From Desulfarculaceae bacterium (GTDB lineage Bacteria > Desulfobacterota > Desulfarculia > Desulfarculales > Desulfarculaceae), in contig JAIPDO010000002.1 of NCBI GenBank assembly GCA_021737645.1, positions 101,639 to 165,638 on the forward strand: 64,000 nucleotides of DNA, read 5' to 3'. The notes below the pieces were generated by a model that had not been told where the DNA came from, made no database searches, and saw nothing but the letters and a program-made list of their open reading frames with translations. Both the position numbers and the translations under genes were made by a program. Positions 49,301 to 57,319 of this stretch are shown here, one piece after another (position 1 is the first letter of the stretch; each line of letters begins with the position of its first letter).

Positions 49301-50732
49301 GCTCGATGGTGTCGCTCTCGTCGAACTGGGGAGAGAAGCGGTGGTCGTCGTCAAAGACCCTGGTGCACTTCTTGAGCACCAGGCTGGTGGCCTTGTCGCC
49401 GTCGGTGTTTATGGCCAACACGCCCCGGCGGTGGAACATGGTGATGCCCTCTTCCAGGGCCTCTTCCACCTCCCAGGGGCTGGCCGGGCACTCCTCCTCC
49501 GACTCCAGCATAACCATGGTCACGTTGGCCGCGCCCTGGCGCAGGGCGGTGCGGGCCGCGTCGATGGCCACGTTGCCGCCGCCCACCACCAGCACGTTGT
49601 CGCCCGAGGGCACCGGCTGGTCCAGGCTGAGGTCTTGCAGATAGCCCAGGGCGGGCACCACGTTGGCGCTGTCCTCGCCGTCCACGTTCAGCTTGAAGCT
49701 CGACGGTGCGCCCACTCCCAAAAACACCGCGTCAAAATCGTTTTGCAGGTCCGCGAAGCCGACATCGCCGCCGATGGGGGTGTTGAGCTTTATCTCCACT
49801 CCCATCTTGGTGATCTGCTCCACCTCCTTGGCCAGGGCTTCACGGGGAAGGCGGTAGGCGGGAACTCCGGTGGCCAGGGCCCCGCCCGCCACGGGCAGTG
49901 CCTCGTAGATCACCGACTTGATCCCGGCGCGGGCCAGGTGGTAGGCGCAGGACAAACCCGCCGGGCCGGCTCCCACGATGGCCACCTTTTCGCCGCGGGG
50001 CTCCACCTCGGGCTGGGGCACGTTCTCCACCCCCACCTCGTCGGCCACCAGGCGCTTGATGTCGCGGATGGCGATGGCCTCGTCCACGGTCATGCGGCGG
50101 CAGGCGTCCTCGCAGGGATGGGGGCAGATGCGCCCGATGGTGCCGGGCAGGGGCAGGTCCTTCATGATGATAGACAGGCTCTCGGCGAACTTGCCCACCT
50201 TGGCCATCTGCACGTAGCCCTGGACGTTCAAGTTGGCCGGGCAGGTCACCGAACAGGGGGCCTGGTCCAGCTTGGTTATGCCGTAGGCATTGGGGAAGGC
50301 CTGGGCATAGCGCTTGAAAGTGGCCTTGCGCTCACTTAGGCCCTGGTCGAACTCGTTGGGCAAGGCCACCGGACACGACTCGATGCAGTCGCCGCAGGCG
50401 GTGCAGGCATCCATGTCCATGTAGCGGGGCTCTTGATTAACCTGAACCTGAAAATCACCCGGCTCCCCGGAGATGGCGGCCACCTCGGCCTGGGTGATAA
50501 TCTCAATGTTCAGGTGGCGCCCGCACTCCACGAGTTTGGGCGAGATGATGCACATGGCGCAGTCGTTGGTGGGGAAGGTCTTGTCCAGTTGGGCCATGCG
50601 TCCGCCAATGGCCGTGGTTTTCTCCACCAGGTAGACGTAGTATCCCGCGTTGGCCAGATCCAACGAGGCCTGAACGCCGGCTATGCCGGCGCCTACTACC
50701 ATCACCGCTCCGACTTTCTTGCTTTGTGCCAT
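46308..50732 (-). CDS. Large HdrA (HdrL-like) with inserted GltD-type NAD(P)-binding module
   Basis: A 1474-residue soluble protein. The first HdrA FAD unit (VVGAGIAG, residues 12-19) and a ferredoxin site (Cys110-Cys120) are interrupted at about 150-560 by a complete GltD/NfnB-like module: CSVTC, CPHPCEDAC, AIVGAGPAGL for FAD, VVGGGNVAID for NAD(P)H, FAGGDAVTGP. HdrA sequence resumes with a Cys cluster (623-639), CVGSRDINHCDNGYCSAVCC, the linker domain with Cys930, Cys932, Cys965 and Cys990, a second FAD unit (VVGGGVAG) and two C-terminal ferredoxin motifs (1411-1450). ATG at 50732 is chosen over 50792. It probably exchanges electrons among NAD(P)H, ferredoxin, MvhD and MetF/MetV, possibly with flavin-based bifurcation (inference). 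Confidence 0.92.
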   Translation of the reverse strand: MAQSKKVGAVMVVGAGIAGVQASLDLANAGYYVYLVEKTTAIGGRMAQLDKTFPTNDCAMCIISPKLVECGRHLNIEIITQAEVAAISGEPGDFQVQVNQEPRYMDMDACTACGDCIESCPVALPNEFDQGLSERKATFKRYAQAFPNAYGITKLDQAPCSVTCPANLNVQGYVQMAKVGKFAESLSIIMKDLPLPGTIGRICPHPCEDACRRMTVDEAIAIRDIKRLVADEVGVENVPQPEVEPRGEKVAIVGAGPAGLSCAYHLARAGIKSVIYEALPVAGGALATGVPAYRLPREALAKEVEQITKMGVEIKLNTPIGGDVGFADLQNDFDAVFLGVGAPSSFKLNVDGEDSANVVPALGYLQDLSLDQPVPSGDNVLVVGGGNVAIDAARTALRQGAANVTMVMLESEEECPASPWEVEEALEEGITMFHRRGVLAINTDGDKATSLVLKKCTRVFDDDHRFSPQFDESDTIELEADLFITAIGQRTDLSFLGEDSGLELTPRGTIAADPLTRATNLDKVFAGGDAVTGPWIAIGAVAAGRDAAVSMLRKFDGLDMAEGRAKPELKPEDEQNFNPIPLDLPTAPRARMEIREADSRKCDFDQFELGITAEQGQQEGERCLNCAVCCECLQCVESCKAHAPAHDQTPQELTLNVGSVILAPGFEPFDPAIFDTYSYAKHPNVLSAMEFERVLSASGPYQGHLQRPSDGAEPKKIAWLQCVGSRDINHCDNGYCSAVCCMYAIKEAVIAKEHASEELDTTIFFMDMRTYGKDFEKYYNRAEDEKGVRFVRSRVHSVDPAEDERLRIEYVTEDGEAKEELFDMVVLSVGLQTGPEAIETAHRLGIDLTGYNFSETSSFAPVGTSKEGIFACGAFAGPKDIPQAVMEASAAACVASIDLSEARGSLSKEVSYPIEKDVSEQQPRVGVFVCNCGINIGGIVDVPAVREYAATLPYVEFVDDNLFTCSQDTQNKIKDKILENNLNRVVVASCSPRTHEPMFQETIREAGLNKYLFEMANIRDQDSWVHQGEPEKATAKAKDLVRMAVAKATLIEPLHQVELSLQKKAIVVGGGVAGMSAALNLAEAGYPVHLVEKGGELGGNARYLLNSWKGEAVAPYLEDLVAKINSHPKITVHMNSELSSFKGFVGNYVSGITPEGGDEMVVEHGVIVLATGGHELKPSEYLYGQSDGVLTSLELDMELKGNPDAPKDWDSVAFIQCVGSREPERPYCSRLCCTHSVESAIKVKEANPEANVYIIYRDIRTYGVREDLYKKAREAGVLFVRYNLDGKPQVSQEGGKITVTAIDHVLNRPISFDVDRLVLAAAIVPNEVHKLAEAMKTPLNAEGFFLEAHAKLRPVDFATEGLYQAGLAHYPKPIDEAIAQANAAAGRAMTVLAKTVIRVGGVVATVDPKKCSVCLTCVRTCPYGVPKIVDGAAHIEVAQCYGCGACAAECPGKAITLQHFTDAQILAKERAAMN

Positions 50733-50802
50733 TCGACTTCGTCCTTGCAAGCGGTTTTCCGCCGGACCAGCCGCCCGGCGGCTCAGTGGCAAATCACCCC
50801 AG

Positions 50803-50817
50803 GCAGGCTGCGTGCCA
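50803..50817 (-). promoter_or_regulatory. Possible sigma-54 promoter upstream of the large HdrA
   Basis: On the minus strand: TGGCAC - GCAGC - CTGC, one mismatch from TGGCAC-N5-TTGC with correct GG/GC spacing. It also forms part of an inverted repeat AGTGGCA...TGCCACT (50785-50819), so it may be an operator instead. Confidence 0.35.
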
Positions 50818-50873
50818 CTTTGTGAAAATTGTCATTATTTACCTCGGAATAGTAACATTAATCAACGATCGGC

Positions 50874-50902
50874 ACTATAGACAAAAAGCCACATCTTGGC
50901 AA
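50874..50902 (-). promoter_or_regulatory. Sigma-70 promoter of the HdrA-MvhD-MetV-MetF locus B operon
   Basis: On the minus strand TTGCCA (50902-50897), a 17-base spacer, then TATAGT (50879-50874). It gives a leader of about 135 bases before the ATG at 50732. The rest of the 50733-51102 gap holds the fhs terminator and no gene. Confidence 0.65.
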
Positions 50903-51044
50903 GTTTTGATTCCCCCCAAAGGGCAACCCTAGTTAATCCATCAGTTTTATTGATTAATACTGCGCATATCATTAATGGACATGTTAACTTATTCAAGTGG
51001 TGAAAACCAAGCCCCCCGATGGGGCTCCAGTGGTTGCTGTGAAC

Positions 51045-51077
51045 AAAAAAGCCCGGGCCAAAATGGCCCGGGCTTTT
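51045..51077 (-). terminator. Intrinsic terminator of fhs
   Basis: AAAAGCCCGGGCCA - AAA - TGGCCCGGGCTTTT, a perfect stem 25 bases after the fhs stop, followed on the minus strand by a T-run. Confidence 0.9.
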
Positions 51078-51102
51078 AATGATGCGGATTAAGTCGTGTT
51101 TT

Positions 51103-52875
51103 CTAGAACACGCCCTTCACCTTGCCGGTCTCGGTGTCCACGTCCACCCGGCGGTAGGCGGGGTTGGAGCCGGAGCCGGGCATCAGGCTGATGTTGCCGG
51201 CCACGGGCACCACGAATCCGGCGCCGCCGTAGGTGAGGATGTCGCGCACGAACAAGCGCCAGCCCTTGGGCACGCCCTTGAGGGCCGGGTTGTCGCTGAG
51301 CGACAGGTGGGTCTTGACCATGCAGGTGCCCAGCTTGGACAGCTCGGGATCGCCCTCGATCTTCTTGGCCTTGCTCAGAGCGACGTCGGAGTAGTCCGCG
51401 CCGTCGGCCCCGTAGACCTCCTTGGCGATCAGGTCGATGCGCTCGCGCAGGGGGGTTTCCAGCTCGTAGAGCAGCTTGAACTCGTTGGGCTCGTTGCAAG
51501 CGTCGATGACCGCGTCGGCGAACTCCAGGGCGCCTTCGCCGCCGTGCTCCCAATGGCGCGACAGGGCCACGCGGGCGCCGGCCGCCTCGCCCATCTCGCG
51601 CACCTTGGCGATCTCGGCGTCGGTGTCGGTGTAGAAGGCGTTGATGCACACCACCGGGTTGATGCCGGCCTTGCGCACGGTGTTGATGTGGTGAACCAGG
51701 TTCTCGCAGCCCTTCTCGACCCACTCAACGTTCTCGCCCTTGTACTCGTCGGGCATGGCCTTGCCGGGCACCGGGATGGGAGCGCCGCCGTGGCACTTCA
51801 GGGCCCGGATGGTGGCCACGACCACCGCGCAGTTGGGCTTCAGGCCGCTGTAGCGGCACTTCAGGTTCCAGAACTTCTCAAAGCCGATGTCCGCGCCGAA
51901 GCCGGACTCGGTCACATGGTAGTCGCCCAGCTTCAGGGCCACGCGGTCGGCGATGATGGAGCTCTGGCCGATGGCGATGTTGGCGAAGGGACCGGCGTGC
52001 ACGAACACCGGCTGGCCTTCCAGGCTCTGCAGCAGGTTGGGGTTCAGGGCCTCGACCATCCAGGCGGTCATGGCGCCGTCCACCTGCAGGTCCTTGGTGG
52101 TGATGGCTTTGCCCTGCTTGTTGTAGGCCACCACGATCTTGCCCATGCGCTCGCGCATGTCGGCCAGGTCCTTGGCCACGGCCAGGATGGCCATAACCTC
52201 GGAGCTCACCGCGATGCCGAACTTGGACTGCATCATGAAGCCGTCGGTGCGTCCGCCCAGGCCCATGATGATGTTACGCAGGCCCTGGCAGCAGAAGTCG
52301 ATGATCCAACCCATTTCCACGTTGGTGGGATCGATGTCCAAACGCTCCATGTTGGACAGGCGCATGAGCTGCTCGTCGGTGTAGTTGCGCTCGTGCTGCA
52401 TGCGCGAGTTCAGGGCCACCATGGCCAGGTTGTGGGCGTTCATGATGGCGTTGATGTCGCCGGTGAGGCCCAGGCTGAAGGGGGTCAAGGGGATGCACTG
52501 GGCCAAGCCGCCGCCGGCTGCCGAACCCTTGATGTTCATGGTGGGGCCGCCGGAGGGCTGACGAATGGCCGCGGTCACGTTGACCTTGCGCTGGCCCAGG
52601 CCCTCTACCAGACCCATGGAGGAAGTGGACTTGCCCTCTCCCAGAGGGGTTGGGGTGATGGCGGTCACGTCGATGTACTTGCCGTCCGGCCGGTCCTTTA
52701 GCCTATCGAGCAGCTTCTTGAAGTCCACCTTGGCCACGTAGTGACCGTGCAGGAGCAGTTCCTCCTCGGTTATCCCCAGCTCGCCGGCGATATCCTTGAT
52801 GGGCTTCATGTACTCTTCGGCTGCCTCTGCGATAATATAATCCGCATTTTCTCTGGGATCTGGCAGCTTGGACAT
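51103..52875 (-). CDS. fhs: Formate-tetrahydrofolate ligase
   Basis: A 590-residue enzyme that joins formate to THF with ATP, the first folate step of the Wood-Ljungdahl methyl branch (or its reverse in oxidation). It has the P-loop TPLGEGKST (about 76-84), [48 protein letters not shown] and the C-terminal [21 protein letters not shown], all typical. The length is slightly above the usual 555-560 because of the N-terminal extension. The ribosome site AAGGAGG is excellent. It is monocistronic, between its own promoter and terminator. Confidence 0.97.
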   Translation of the reverse strand: MSKLPDPRENADYIIAEAAEEYMKPIKDIAGELGITEEELLLHGHYVAKVDFKKLLDRLKDRPDGKYIDVTAITPTPLGEGKSTSSMGLVEGLGQRKVNVTAAIRQPSGGPTMNIKGSAAGGGLAQCIPLTPFSLGLTGDINAIMNAHNLAMVALNSRMQHERNYTDEQLMRLSNMERLDIDPTNVEMGWIIDFCCQGLRNIIMGLGGRTDGFMMQSKFGIAVSSEVMAILAVAKDLADMRERMGKIVVAYNKQGKAITTKDLQVDGAMTAWMVEALNPNLLQSLEGQPVFVHAGPFANIAIGQSSIIADRVALKLGDYHVTESGFGADIGFEKFWNLKCRYSGLKPNCAVVVATIRALKCHGGAPIPVPGKAMPDEYKGENVEWVEKGCENLVHHINTVRKAGINPVVCINAFYTDTDAEIAKVREMGEAAGARVALSRHWEHGGEGALEFADAVIDACNEPNEFKLLYELETPLRERIDLIAKEVYGADGADYSDVALSKAKKIEGDPELSKLGTCMVKTHLSLSDNPALKGVPKGWRLFVRDILTYGGAGFVVPVAGNISLMPGSGSNPAYRRVDVDTETGKVKGVF

Positions 52876-53055
52876 AGTTAATTCCTCCTTAACAAATCAA
52901 AAAAGCGCGGCAGTGCTTAAAAGGTCCGGCGAAGCCCCGGTGATTTCCGTCGGCGACTCCGGGCCAAATGGCAAGACCTTTTTGCCTAAAAGGTGCTTGT
53001 TAGCGATCTTGAGCCAACCCTCCGCCCAACCTTCCCGGCGGAAAGAAATGGCTAT
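52876..53055 (-). promoter_or_regulatory. Long structured 5' leader of fhs
   Basis: About 180 bases from the predicted start to the ATG. On the minus strand AAAGGTC pairs with GACCTTT around an inner GC-rich fold (GGCCCGG...CCGGGGC and GGC-TTC-GCC), and a TTTTTT run follows just before the ribosome site. This could be an attenuator or riboswitch. It does not match the ZTP (pfl) or other classes I know. Confidence 0.4.
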
Positions 53056-53060
53056 GTCGG

Positions 53061-53089
53061 CAAATAGCATGCTCTAAAACCAAGGTCAA
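53061..53089 (-). promoter_or_regulatory. Sigma-70 promoter of fhs
   Basis: On the minus strand TTGACC (53089-53084), 17 bases, TATTTG (53066-53061). The -35 is close to consensus and the spacing ideal. Confidence 0.6.
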
Positions 53090-53164
53090 GAGAATTAAGT
53101 CACAAACCCCTCACGCGACTATGTTTCGCCCGCGGGGAGGAGTCCCACAAAGTGCGATTTTGCT

Positions 53165-53193
53165 TTGACTAACCCTAACCCCGGTGGTAATGA
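53165..53193 (+). promoter_or_regulatory. Possible promoter of nfnAB
   Basis: TTGACT (53165-53170), 17 bases, TAATGA (53188-53193). The -35 is good and the -10 poor. The AT-rich TATATTATAGC immediately after could also serve as a -10. Confidence 0.35.
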
Positions 53194-53298
53194 AGGCTAT
53201 ATTATAGCTAATCATGATTTCCGTTTAAGGACCTGCCGCCTTGAGGTACTATCCCTGAATTCAGCAGGTTTTGTTTTACGAAATGCCGAGGAGATTCC

Positions 53299-54153
53299 AT
53301 GTACAAGATCCTAGCCAAGAGGGTGTTGGCCCAGGGCACGGTGGTGGAGAACGAGATCGAAGCCCCGCGCATCGCGGCCAAGGCCAAACCGGGCCAGTTT
53401 GTCATCCTGCGAGTGAATGAGACCGGGGAGCGCATTCCCCTGACCATGGCCGACTCCGACCCCAACCGGGGGACCATCACCATCATCTACCAGGTGGTGG
53501 GCAAGACCACCGCGTTGCTAAAGAGCCTTGAGGTGATGGATAGCATCATGGACATCGCCGGGCCTTTGGGCACCCCCACCCCCATCGAGAAAAAGGGCAC
53601 CATCATCTGCGTGGGCGGCGGCACCGGCGTGGCTGTCTTGCACCCCATCACCCGGGGATTCCACCAGGCGGGCAACAAGGTCGTGAGCATCATCGGGGCG
53701 CGCAACAAGGATCTGCTCATCATGGAGGACAAGATGAAAAAAGCCTCCGATGAGCTCCATGTGTGCACCGACGACGGCTCCTACGGCCACCACGGCTTCG
53801 TCACCGACGTCTTGCGCGAGCAGCTCACCAAGCTGGGCTCCGAGGTGAAGGAGGCGGTGTGCATCGGGCCGGTGCCCATGATGAAATTCTGCTCCAAGGT
53901 CACCGAGGAGTACGGCGTGCCCACCATGGTCAGCCTCAACGCCATCATGGTCGACGGCACGGGCATGTGCGGCTGCTGCCGGGTGCAGGTGGGCGGCGAG
54001 ACCAAGTTCGCCTGCGTGGACGGACCGGAGTTCGATGCCCACAAGGTGGACTTCGAGGGCCTGTCCAAGCGCCTGACCGCCTACGTTCCCCAGGAAAGGC
54101 AAGCCATGGACAGTTACGAGAAAAAGTGCGCCTGCGAGACCAAGGGCAAATAA
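53299..54153 (+). CDS. nfnA: NfnA, small subunit of NADH-dependent ferredoxin:NADP+ oxidoreductase
   Basis: A 284-residue subunit with an FAD-binding beta barrel (PGQFVILRVNETGERIPLTMAD), an NAD-binding Rossmann domain (TIICVGGGTGVAVLHPI) and a C-terminal [2Fe-2S] site formed by Cys224, Cys226, Cys227 and Cys239 (GTGMCGCCRVQ...FACVDG). With NfnB it bifurcates electrons between NADPH, NAD+ and ferredoxin; some homologues are called sulfide dehydrogenase or SudB. GAGGAG ribosome site. Thirteen bases separate it from nfnB. Confidence 0.93.
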   Translation: MYKILAKRVLAQGTVVENEIEAPRIAAKAKPGQFVILRVNETGERIPLTMADSDPNRGTITIIYQVVGKTTALLKSLEVMDSIMDIAGPLGTPTPIEKKGTIICVGGGTGVAVLHPITRGFHQAGNKVVSIIGARNKDLLIMEDKMKKASDELHVCTDDGSYGHHGFVTDVLREQLTKLGSEVKEAVCIGPVPMMKFCSKVTEEYGVPTMVSLNAIMVDGTGMCGCCRVQVGGETKFACVDGPEFDAHKVDFEGLSKRLTAYVPQERQAMDSYEKKCACETKGK

Positions 54154-54166
54154 GGAGAGCGTGAGC

Positions 54167-55576
54167 ATGGCCGAAAAAACGAAAAAGGAAAAAGCCCCGC
54201 GCACCCCGATGCCCGAACAAAAGCCCGAGGTGCGTCGCCGCAATTTTGAAGAAGTTCCCATGGGCTACACCGCCGAGATGGCCCAAGCCGAGGCCCAGCG
54301 CTGTCTCCAGTGCAAAAAGCCCTCCTGCAAGCAGGGCTGCCCGGTGAACGTGGACATTCCCCAGTTCATCGCCGAAATCGCCGAGGGCAACTACGCCGGA
54401 GCCATCATGAAGCTCTGGGAGAAAAACTCCCTGCCCGCCGTGTGCGGCCGGGTGTGCCCCCAGGAGAGCCAGTGCGAGGGCCTGTGCATCGTGGGCAAGA
54501 AGGACAAGCCCGTGGCCATAGGCAACCTGGAGCGCTTCGCCGCCGACTGGGCCAGGGCCGAAAAGGATCTGCCCATGCCTCCCAAGGACCCCTCCACCGG
54601 CAAGAAGGTGGCGGTGGTGGGTTCGGGCCCCGGCAGCCTCACCGTGGCCGGGGACCTGATCCGCAAGGGCCACGAGGTCACCGTGTTCGAGGCGTTCCAC
54701 AAGCCCGGCGGCGTGCTGGTCTACGGCATCCCCGAGTTCCGTCTGCCCAAGGAGATAGTGGCCGCGGAGGTCAACTTCCTGGAGCGGTTGGGCGTGAAGG
54801 TGGAGTGCAACATGGTGGTGGGCTCCACGGTCACCGTGGACGAGCTGCTTGAAGAAGAGGGCTTCGACGCCATCTACCTGGGCGTGGGCGCGGGCCTGCC
54901 CCGTTTCGTGGGCGTACCCGGAGAAAACCTCATCGGGGTCTACAGCGCCAACGAGTACCTGACCAGGGCCAACCTTATGAAGGGCTATCTGTTCCCCGAG
55001 TACGACACCCCCCTGGTGGGCGGCGAGCATGTGTGCGTGTTCGGCGGCGGCAACGTGGCCATGGACAGCCTGCGCACCGCCATGCGCATGGGCTGCGACG
55101 ACGTCAAGTGCGTGTACCGCCGCTCCGAGGAGGAGCTTCCCGCCCGCGGCGAGGAAATCCACCACGCCAAGGACGAGGGCATCCAGTTCTTCCTGCTGCA
55201 CAGCCCCCTGCGCTTCATCGGCGACGATGACAACCGCCTAAAGGCGGTGGAGTTGCAGGAGATGAAGCTGGGCGAGCCCGACGACAGCGGCCGCCGCCGC
55301 CCCGAGCCCATCCCCGGCTCCACCAAGACTCTGGACTGCGACCTGGCCATCATCGCCATCGGCTCCGGGGCCAACCCCCTGATCACCCGGACCACCCCCG
55401 GCCTGGATGTAAACAAGTGGGGCTATGTGATGGCCGACGACGACGGCAAGACCAAGAAGGCCGGCGTGTGGGCCGGCGGCGACATCGTCACCGGCGCGGC
55501 CACGGTCATCAAGGCCGCCGGGGCGGGCCGCCTGGCCGCCAACAGCATGCACCAGTACCTGACCTGGGGCTGGTAG
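54167..55576 (+). CDS. nfnB: NfnB, large subunit of NADH-dependent ferredoxin:NADP+ oxidoreductase
   Basis: A 469-residue GltD-family flavoprotein. The N-terminal cysteines RCLQCKKPSCKQGCPVNVDIP and CGRVCPQESQCEG bind two [4Fe-4S] clusters. FAD (AVVGSGPGSLTVAGDL) and NADPH (VFGGGNVAMDSLRTAMRMG) Rossmann motifs follow, and WAGGDIVTGAATVIKAAGAGR closes the fold. The NfnA partner next door distinguishes it from glutamate synthase small subunit. ATG 54167 is used; GTG 54161 is possible. The inserted module in the large HdrA resembles this protein. Confidence 0.93.
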   Translation: MAEKTKKEKAPRTPMPEQKPEVRRRNFEEVPMGYTAEMAQAEAQRCLQCKKPSCKQGCPVNVDIPQFIAEIAEGNYAGAIMKLWEKNSLPAVCGRVCPQESQCEGLCIVGKKDKPVAIGNLERFAADWARAEKDLPMPPKDPSTGKKVAVVGSGPGSLTVAGDLIRKGHEVTVFEAFHKPGGVLVYGIPEFRLPKEIVAAEVNFLERLGVKVECNMVVGSTVTVDELLEEEGFDAIYLGVGAGLPRFVGVPGENLIGVYSANEYLTRANLMKGYLFPEYDTPLVGGEHVCVFGGGNVAMDSLRTAMRMGCDDVKCVYRRSEEELPARGEEIHHAKDEGIQFFLLHSPLRFIGDDDNRLKAVELQEMKLGEPDDSGRRRPEPIPGSTKTLDCDLAIIAIGSGANPLITRTTPGLDVNKWGYVMADDDGKTKKAGVWAGGDIVTGAATVIKAAGAGRLAANSMHQYLTWGW

Positions 55577-55605
55577 AGCAAGGGACCGGGATCACCACCA
55601 TGAAC

Positions 55606-55646
55606 ACGGGGCGCATCGCTTGCCGGGCGATGCGCCCCGTTTAATT
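55606..55646 (+). terminator. Intrinsic terminator of nfnAB
   Basis: ACGGGGCGCATCGC - 7-base loop - GCGATGCGCCCCGT, a perfect 14-base stem followed by TTAATT. Confidence 0.85.
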
Positions 55647-55789
55647 ATGTAACCGCCTGTCGAAATTGTTAGCGCCGTGGTAAATAATCCGGCATATAAA
55701 GAGTAGCAAGCACGACCAAATTCACGCCGCTGCACGGCACGGGGCCAACCCGCCGGAAACGCGGCCATGGTAAAAGCAGCCAGGCTATC

Positions 55790-56575
55790 ATGCTCGACGT
55801 ACAAAACCAGCCAGACCACCGCAACATCGCCATCGACAAGGTGGGGGTGAAGAATATCCGCTACCCCATTACCGTGTTGGACCGGGCCAACGGCTCTCAG
55901 CAGACCGTGGCCTCCATCAACATGTACGTGAACCTGCCCCACCAGTACAAGGGCACCCACATGAGCCGCTTTATCGAGCTCTTGAGCGAGTACAGCGGCA
56001 GCATCAACATAAGCAACATCCCCGACATCCTGGAGGAGATGAAGCGGCGTTTGGATGCCGAGAGCGCCCACATCGAGGTGGAGTTCCCCTATTTCCTGGA
56101 AAAGTCCGCCCCGGTGAGCCAGGCCCAAGGGCTCATGGAATACGGCGTGGCCTTCCGGGGAAGCCTCAACGGCGCGGGCATGGACCTGGTGGTGGAGATC
56201 GCCGTGCCGGTGACCACCCTGTGCCCCTGCTCCAAGGAAATAAGCGCCTTGGGTGCCCACAACCAACGGGGGGTGGTGCGCCTGGCGGTTCGCTTCAAAC
56301 GCTTCATCTGGATCGAGGACCTCATCCAGATGGTGGAAAACAGCGCCTCCAGCGAAGTCTTTTCCCTGCTAAAGCGGGAAGATGAAAAGTTCGTCACCGA
56401 ACGCGCCTATGAAAACCCCATGTTCGTGGAGGACGTGGTGCGCGAGGTGGCCAGCAAGCTCAGCGACGACCAAAACATCATCTGGTTCACCGTGGACAGC
56501 GAAAACTTCGAGTCCATCCACAACCATTCGGCCTACGCCTACATCGAGTGCGACAAGCGGTCCCCCAAGGCCTAA
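55790..56575 (+). CDS. folE2: GTP cyclohydrolase FolE2 (type IB)
   Basis: A 261-residue enzyme that makes 7,8-dihydroneopterin triphosphate from GTP, the entry to folate (and queuosine) synthesis. It has the FolE2 signatures VNLPHQYKGTHMSRFIELL, the metal/active-site Cys in TTLCPCSKEISALGAHNQRG, a VERAYENPMFVEDVVR-like segment, and ENFESIHNHSAYAYIE. FolE2 is a metal-flexible alternative to zinc-dependent FolE. It supplies the folate used by Fhs and MetF. Monocistronic. Confidence 0.94.
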   Translation: MLDVQNQPDHRNIAIDKVGVKNIRYPITVLDRANGSQQTVASINMYVNLPHQYKGTHMSRFIELLSEYSGSINISNIPDILEEMKRRLDAESAHIEVEFPYFLEKSAPVSQAQGLMEYGVAFRGSLNGAGMDLVVEIAVPVTTLCPCSKEISALGAHNQRGVVRLAVRFKRFIWIEDLIQMVENSASSEVFSLLKREDEKFVTERAYENPMFVEDVVREVASKLSDDQNIIWFTVDSENFESIHNHSAYAYIECDKRSPKA

Positions 56576-56670
56576 GCCCGGATATTTGATGAGGGATGGG
56601 CGGCTTGCACAACAAATCAGTTAGTGATGCGATTCTCATGAAAATAGCGTCAACTTATTCGAGATACCGG

Positions 56671-56795
56671 CCCGGCACAGCCAGACGCCAGGAGACAAGG
56701 CGTCTGGCAAGTGAGGGCCGCAGGCGTAGCCGTAGCGCTACATCGAGGCCCGAGCGCAGCCAGCAACGCGGTATACTGGCGGCTGGCGCAGCCGG
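56671..56795. repeat. Dispersed palindromic repeat, copy 2
   Basis: A ~125-base element beginning CCCGGCACAGCCAGACGCC. Its first hairpin is CCAGACGCC - AGGAGACAA - GGCGTCTGG. The interior aligns with copy 1 in opposite orientation, and the same hairpin recurs alone at 57267-57313. Confidence 0.75.
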
Positions 56796-56828
56796 ACGCA
56801 CGTCCTTCATGAAAAATCCGGGCTAACC

Positions 56829-57167
56829 ATGGACCTGCCGCCCAACATCGAGGAAAAAGACCTGCTCTGGGAGTTCTTCCGGGCCTCGGGGCCCGGCGGG
56901 CAGCACCGCAACAAGACCGAGACCGGGGTGCGCCTTACCCACCTGCCCAGCGGCATCGTGGTAAGCGCCACTGAGCGCCGCTCCCAGCACCAGAACCGGG
57001 AGGTTGCCCTGCTGCGCCTGGCCGACGCCCTGGCCGAAAAGGCCAAGCCGCCCCCCAAGCCCCGGCGCCCCACCAAGCCCACCAGAGCGGCCAAGCGCCG
57101 CCGTCTGGAAGCCAAAAAGCAGCGGGGGCAGATCAAGTCGCTACGCCGCAAACCGGTGGGCGACTAG
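56829..57167 (+). CDS. Release-factor-like (GGQ) protein
   Basis: A 112-residue single-domain class I release factor homologue. GPGGQHRNKTETGVRLTHLPSGIVVSATERRSQHQNREVAL includes the catalytic GGQ loop, and a basic tail (RAAKRRRLEAKKQRGQIKSLRRK) can bind rRNA. There is no stop-codon recognition domain. It fits ArfB/YaeJ- or C12orf65-like factors that free stalled ribosomes. Start ATG with no strong ribosome site, 34 bases after a repeat element. Confidence 0.88.
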   Translation: MDLPPNIEEKDLLWEFFRASGPGGQHRNKTETGVRLTHLPSGIVVSATERRSQHQNREVALLRLADALAEKAKPPPKPRRPTKPTRAAKRRRLEAKKQRGQIKSLRRKPVGD

Positions 57168-57266
57168 TCTGTGTGTTTCGTGAAGGTTGGGCGGCAATCC
57201 CAGCTATTTAGCAGTTAGGCAAAATCTTAGGAAACCCTTACCGTTGCGGGGCCGCTTTTCTTTTGG

Positions 57267-57313
57267 CCCGGCACAGCCAGCCGCCGGCAGACAAGGCGGC
57301 TGGCTGTGCCGGG
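57267..57313. repeat. Isolated repeat hairpin, copy 3
   Basis: CCCGGCACAGCCAGCCGCC - GGCAGACAA - GGCGGCTGGCTGTGCCGGG, a perfect 19-base stem matching the end hairpin of the 56671 element. One base pair has changed on both sides (A:T to C:G). Lies between convergent genes and may act as a terminator. Confidence 0.8.
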
Positions 57314-57319
57314 CGCGCA

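Noticed and set aside
47211..50339. Long open frame (about 1040 codons) on the + strand opposite the large HdrA gene.
   Set aside because: It is the antisense shadow of a GC-rich gene, with His/Leu/Gly-rich composition, no domains and no ribosome site. The minus-strand HdrA is fully recognizable.
52876..53055. ZTP (pfl) riboswitch upstream of fhs.
   Set aside because: The conserved pseudoknot sequences I know for that class are not present; only a generic structured leader is claimed.
54167..55576. Small subunit of glutamate synthase (GltD).
   Set aside because: The adjacent gene is NfnA with a [2Fe-2S] site, and no glutamate synthase large subunit is near, so NfnB fits better.
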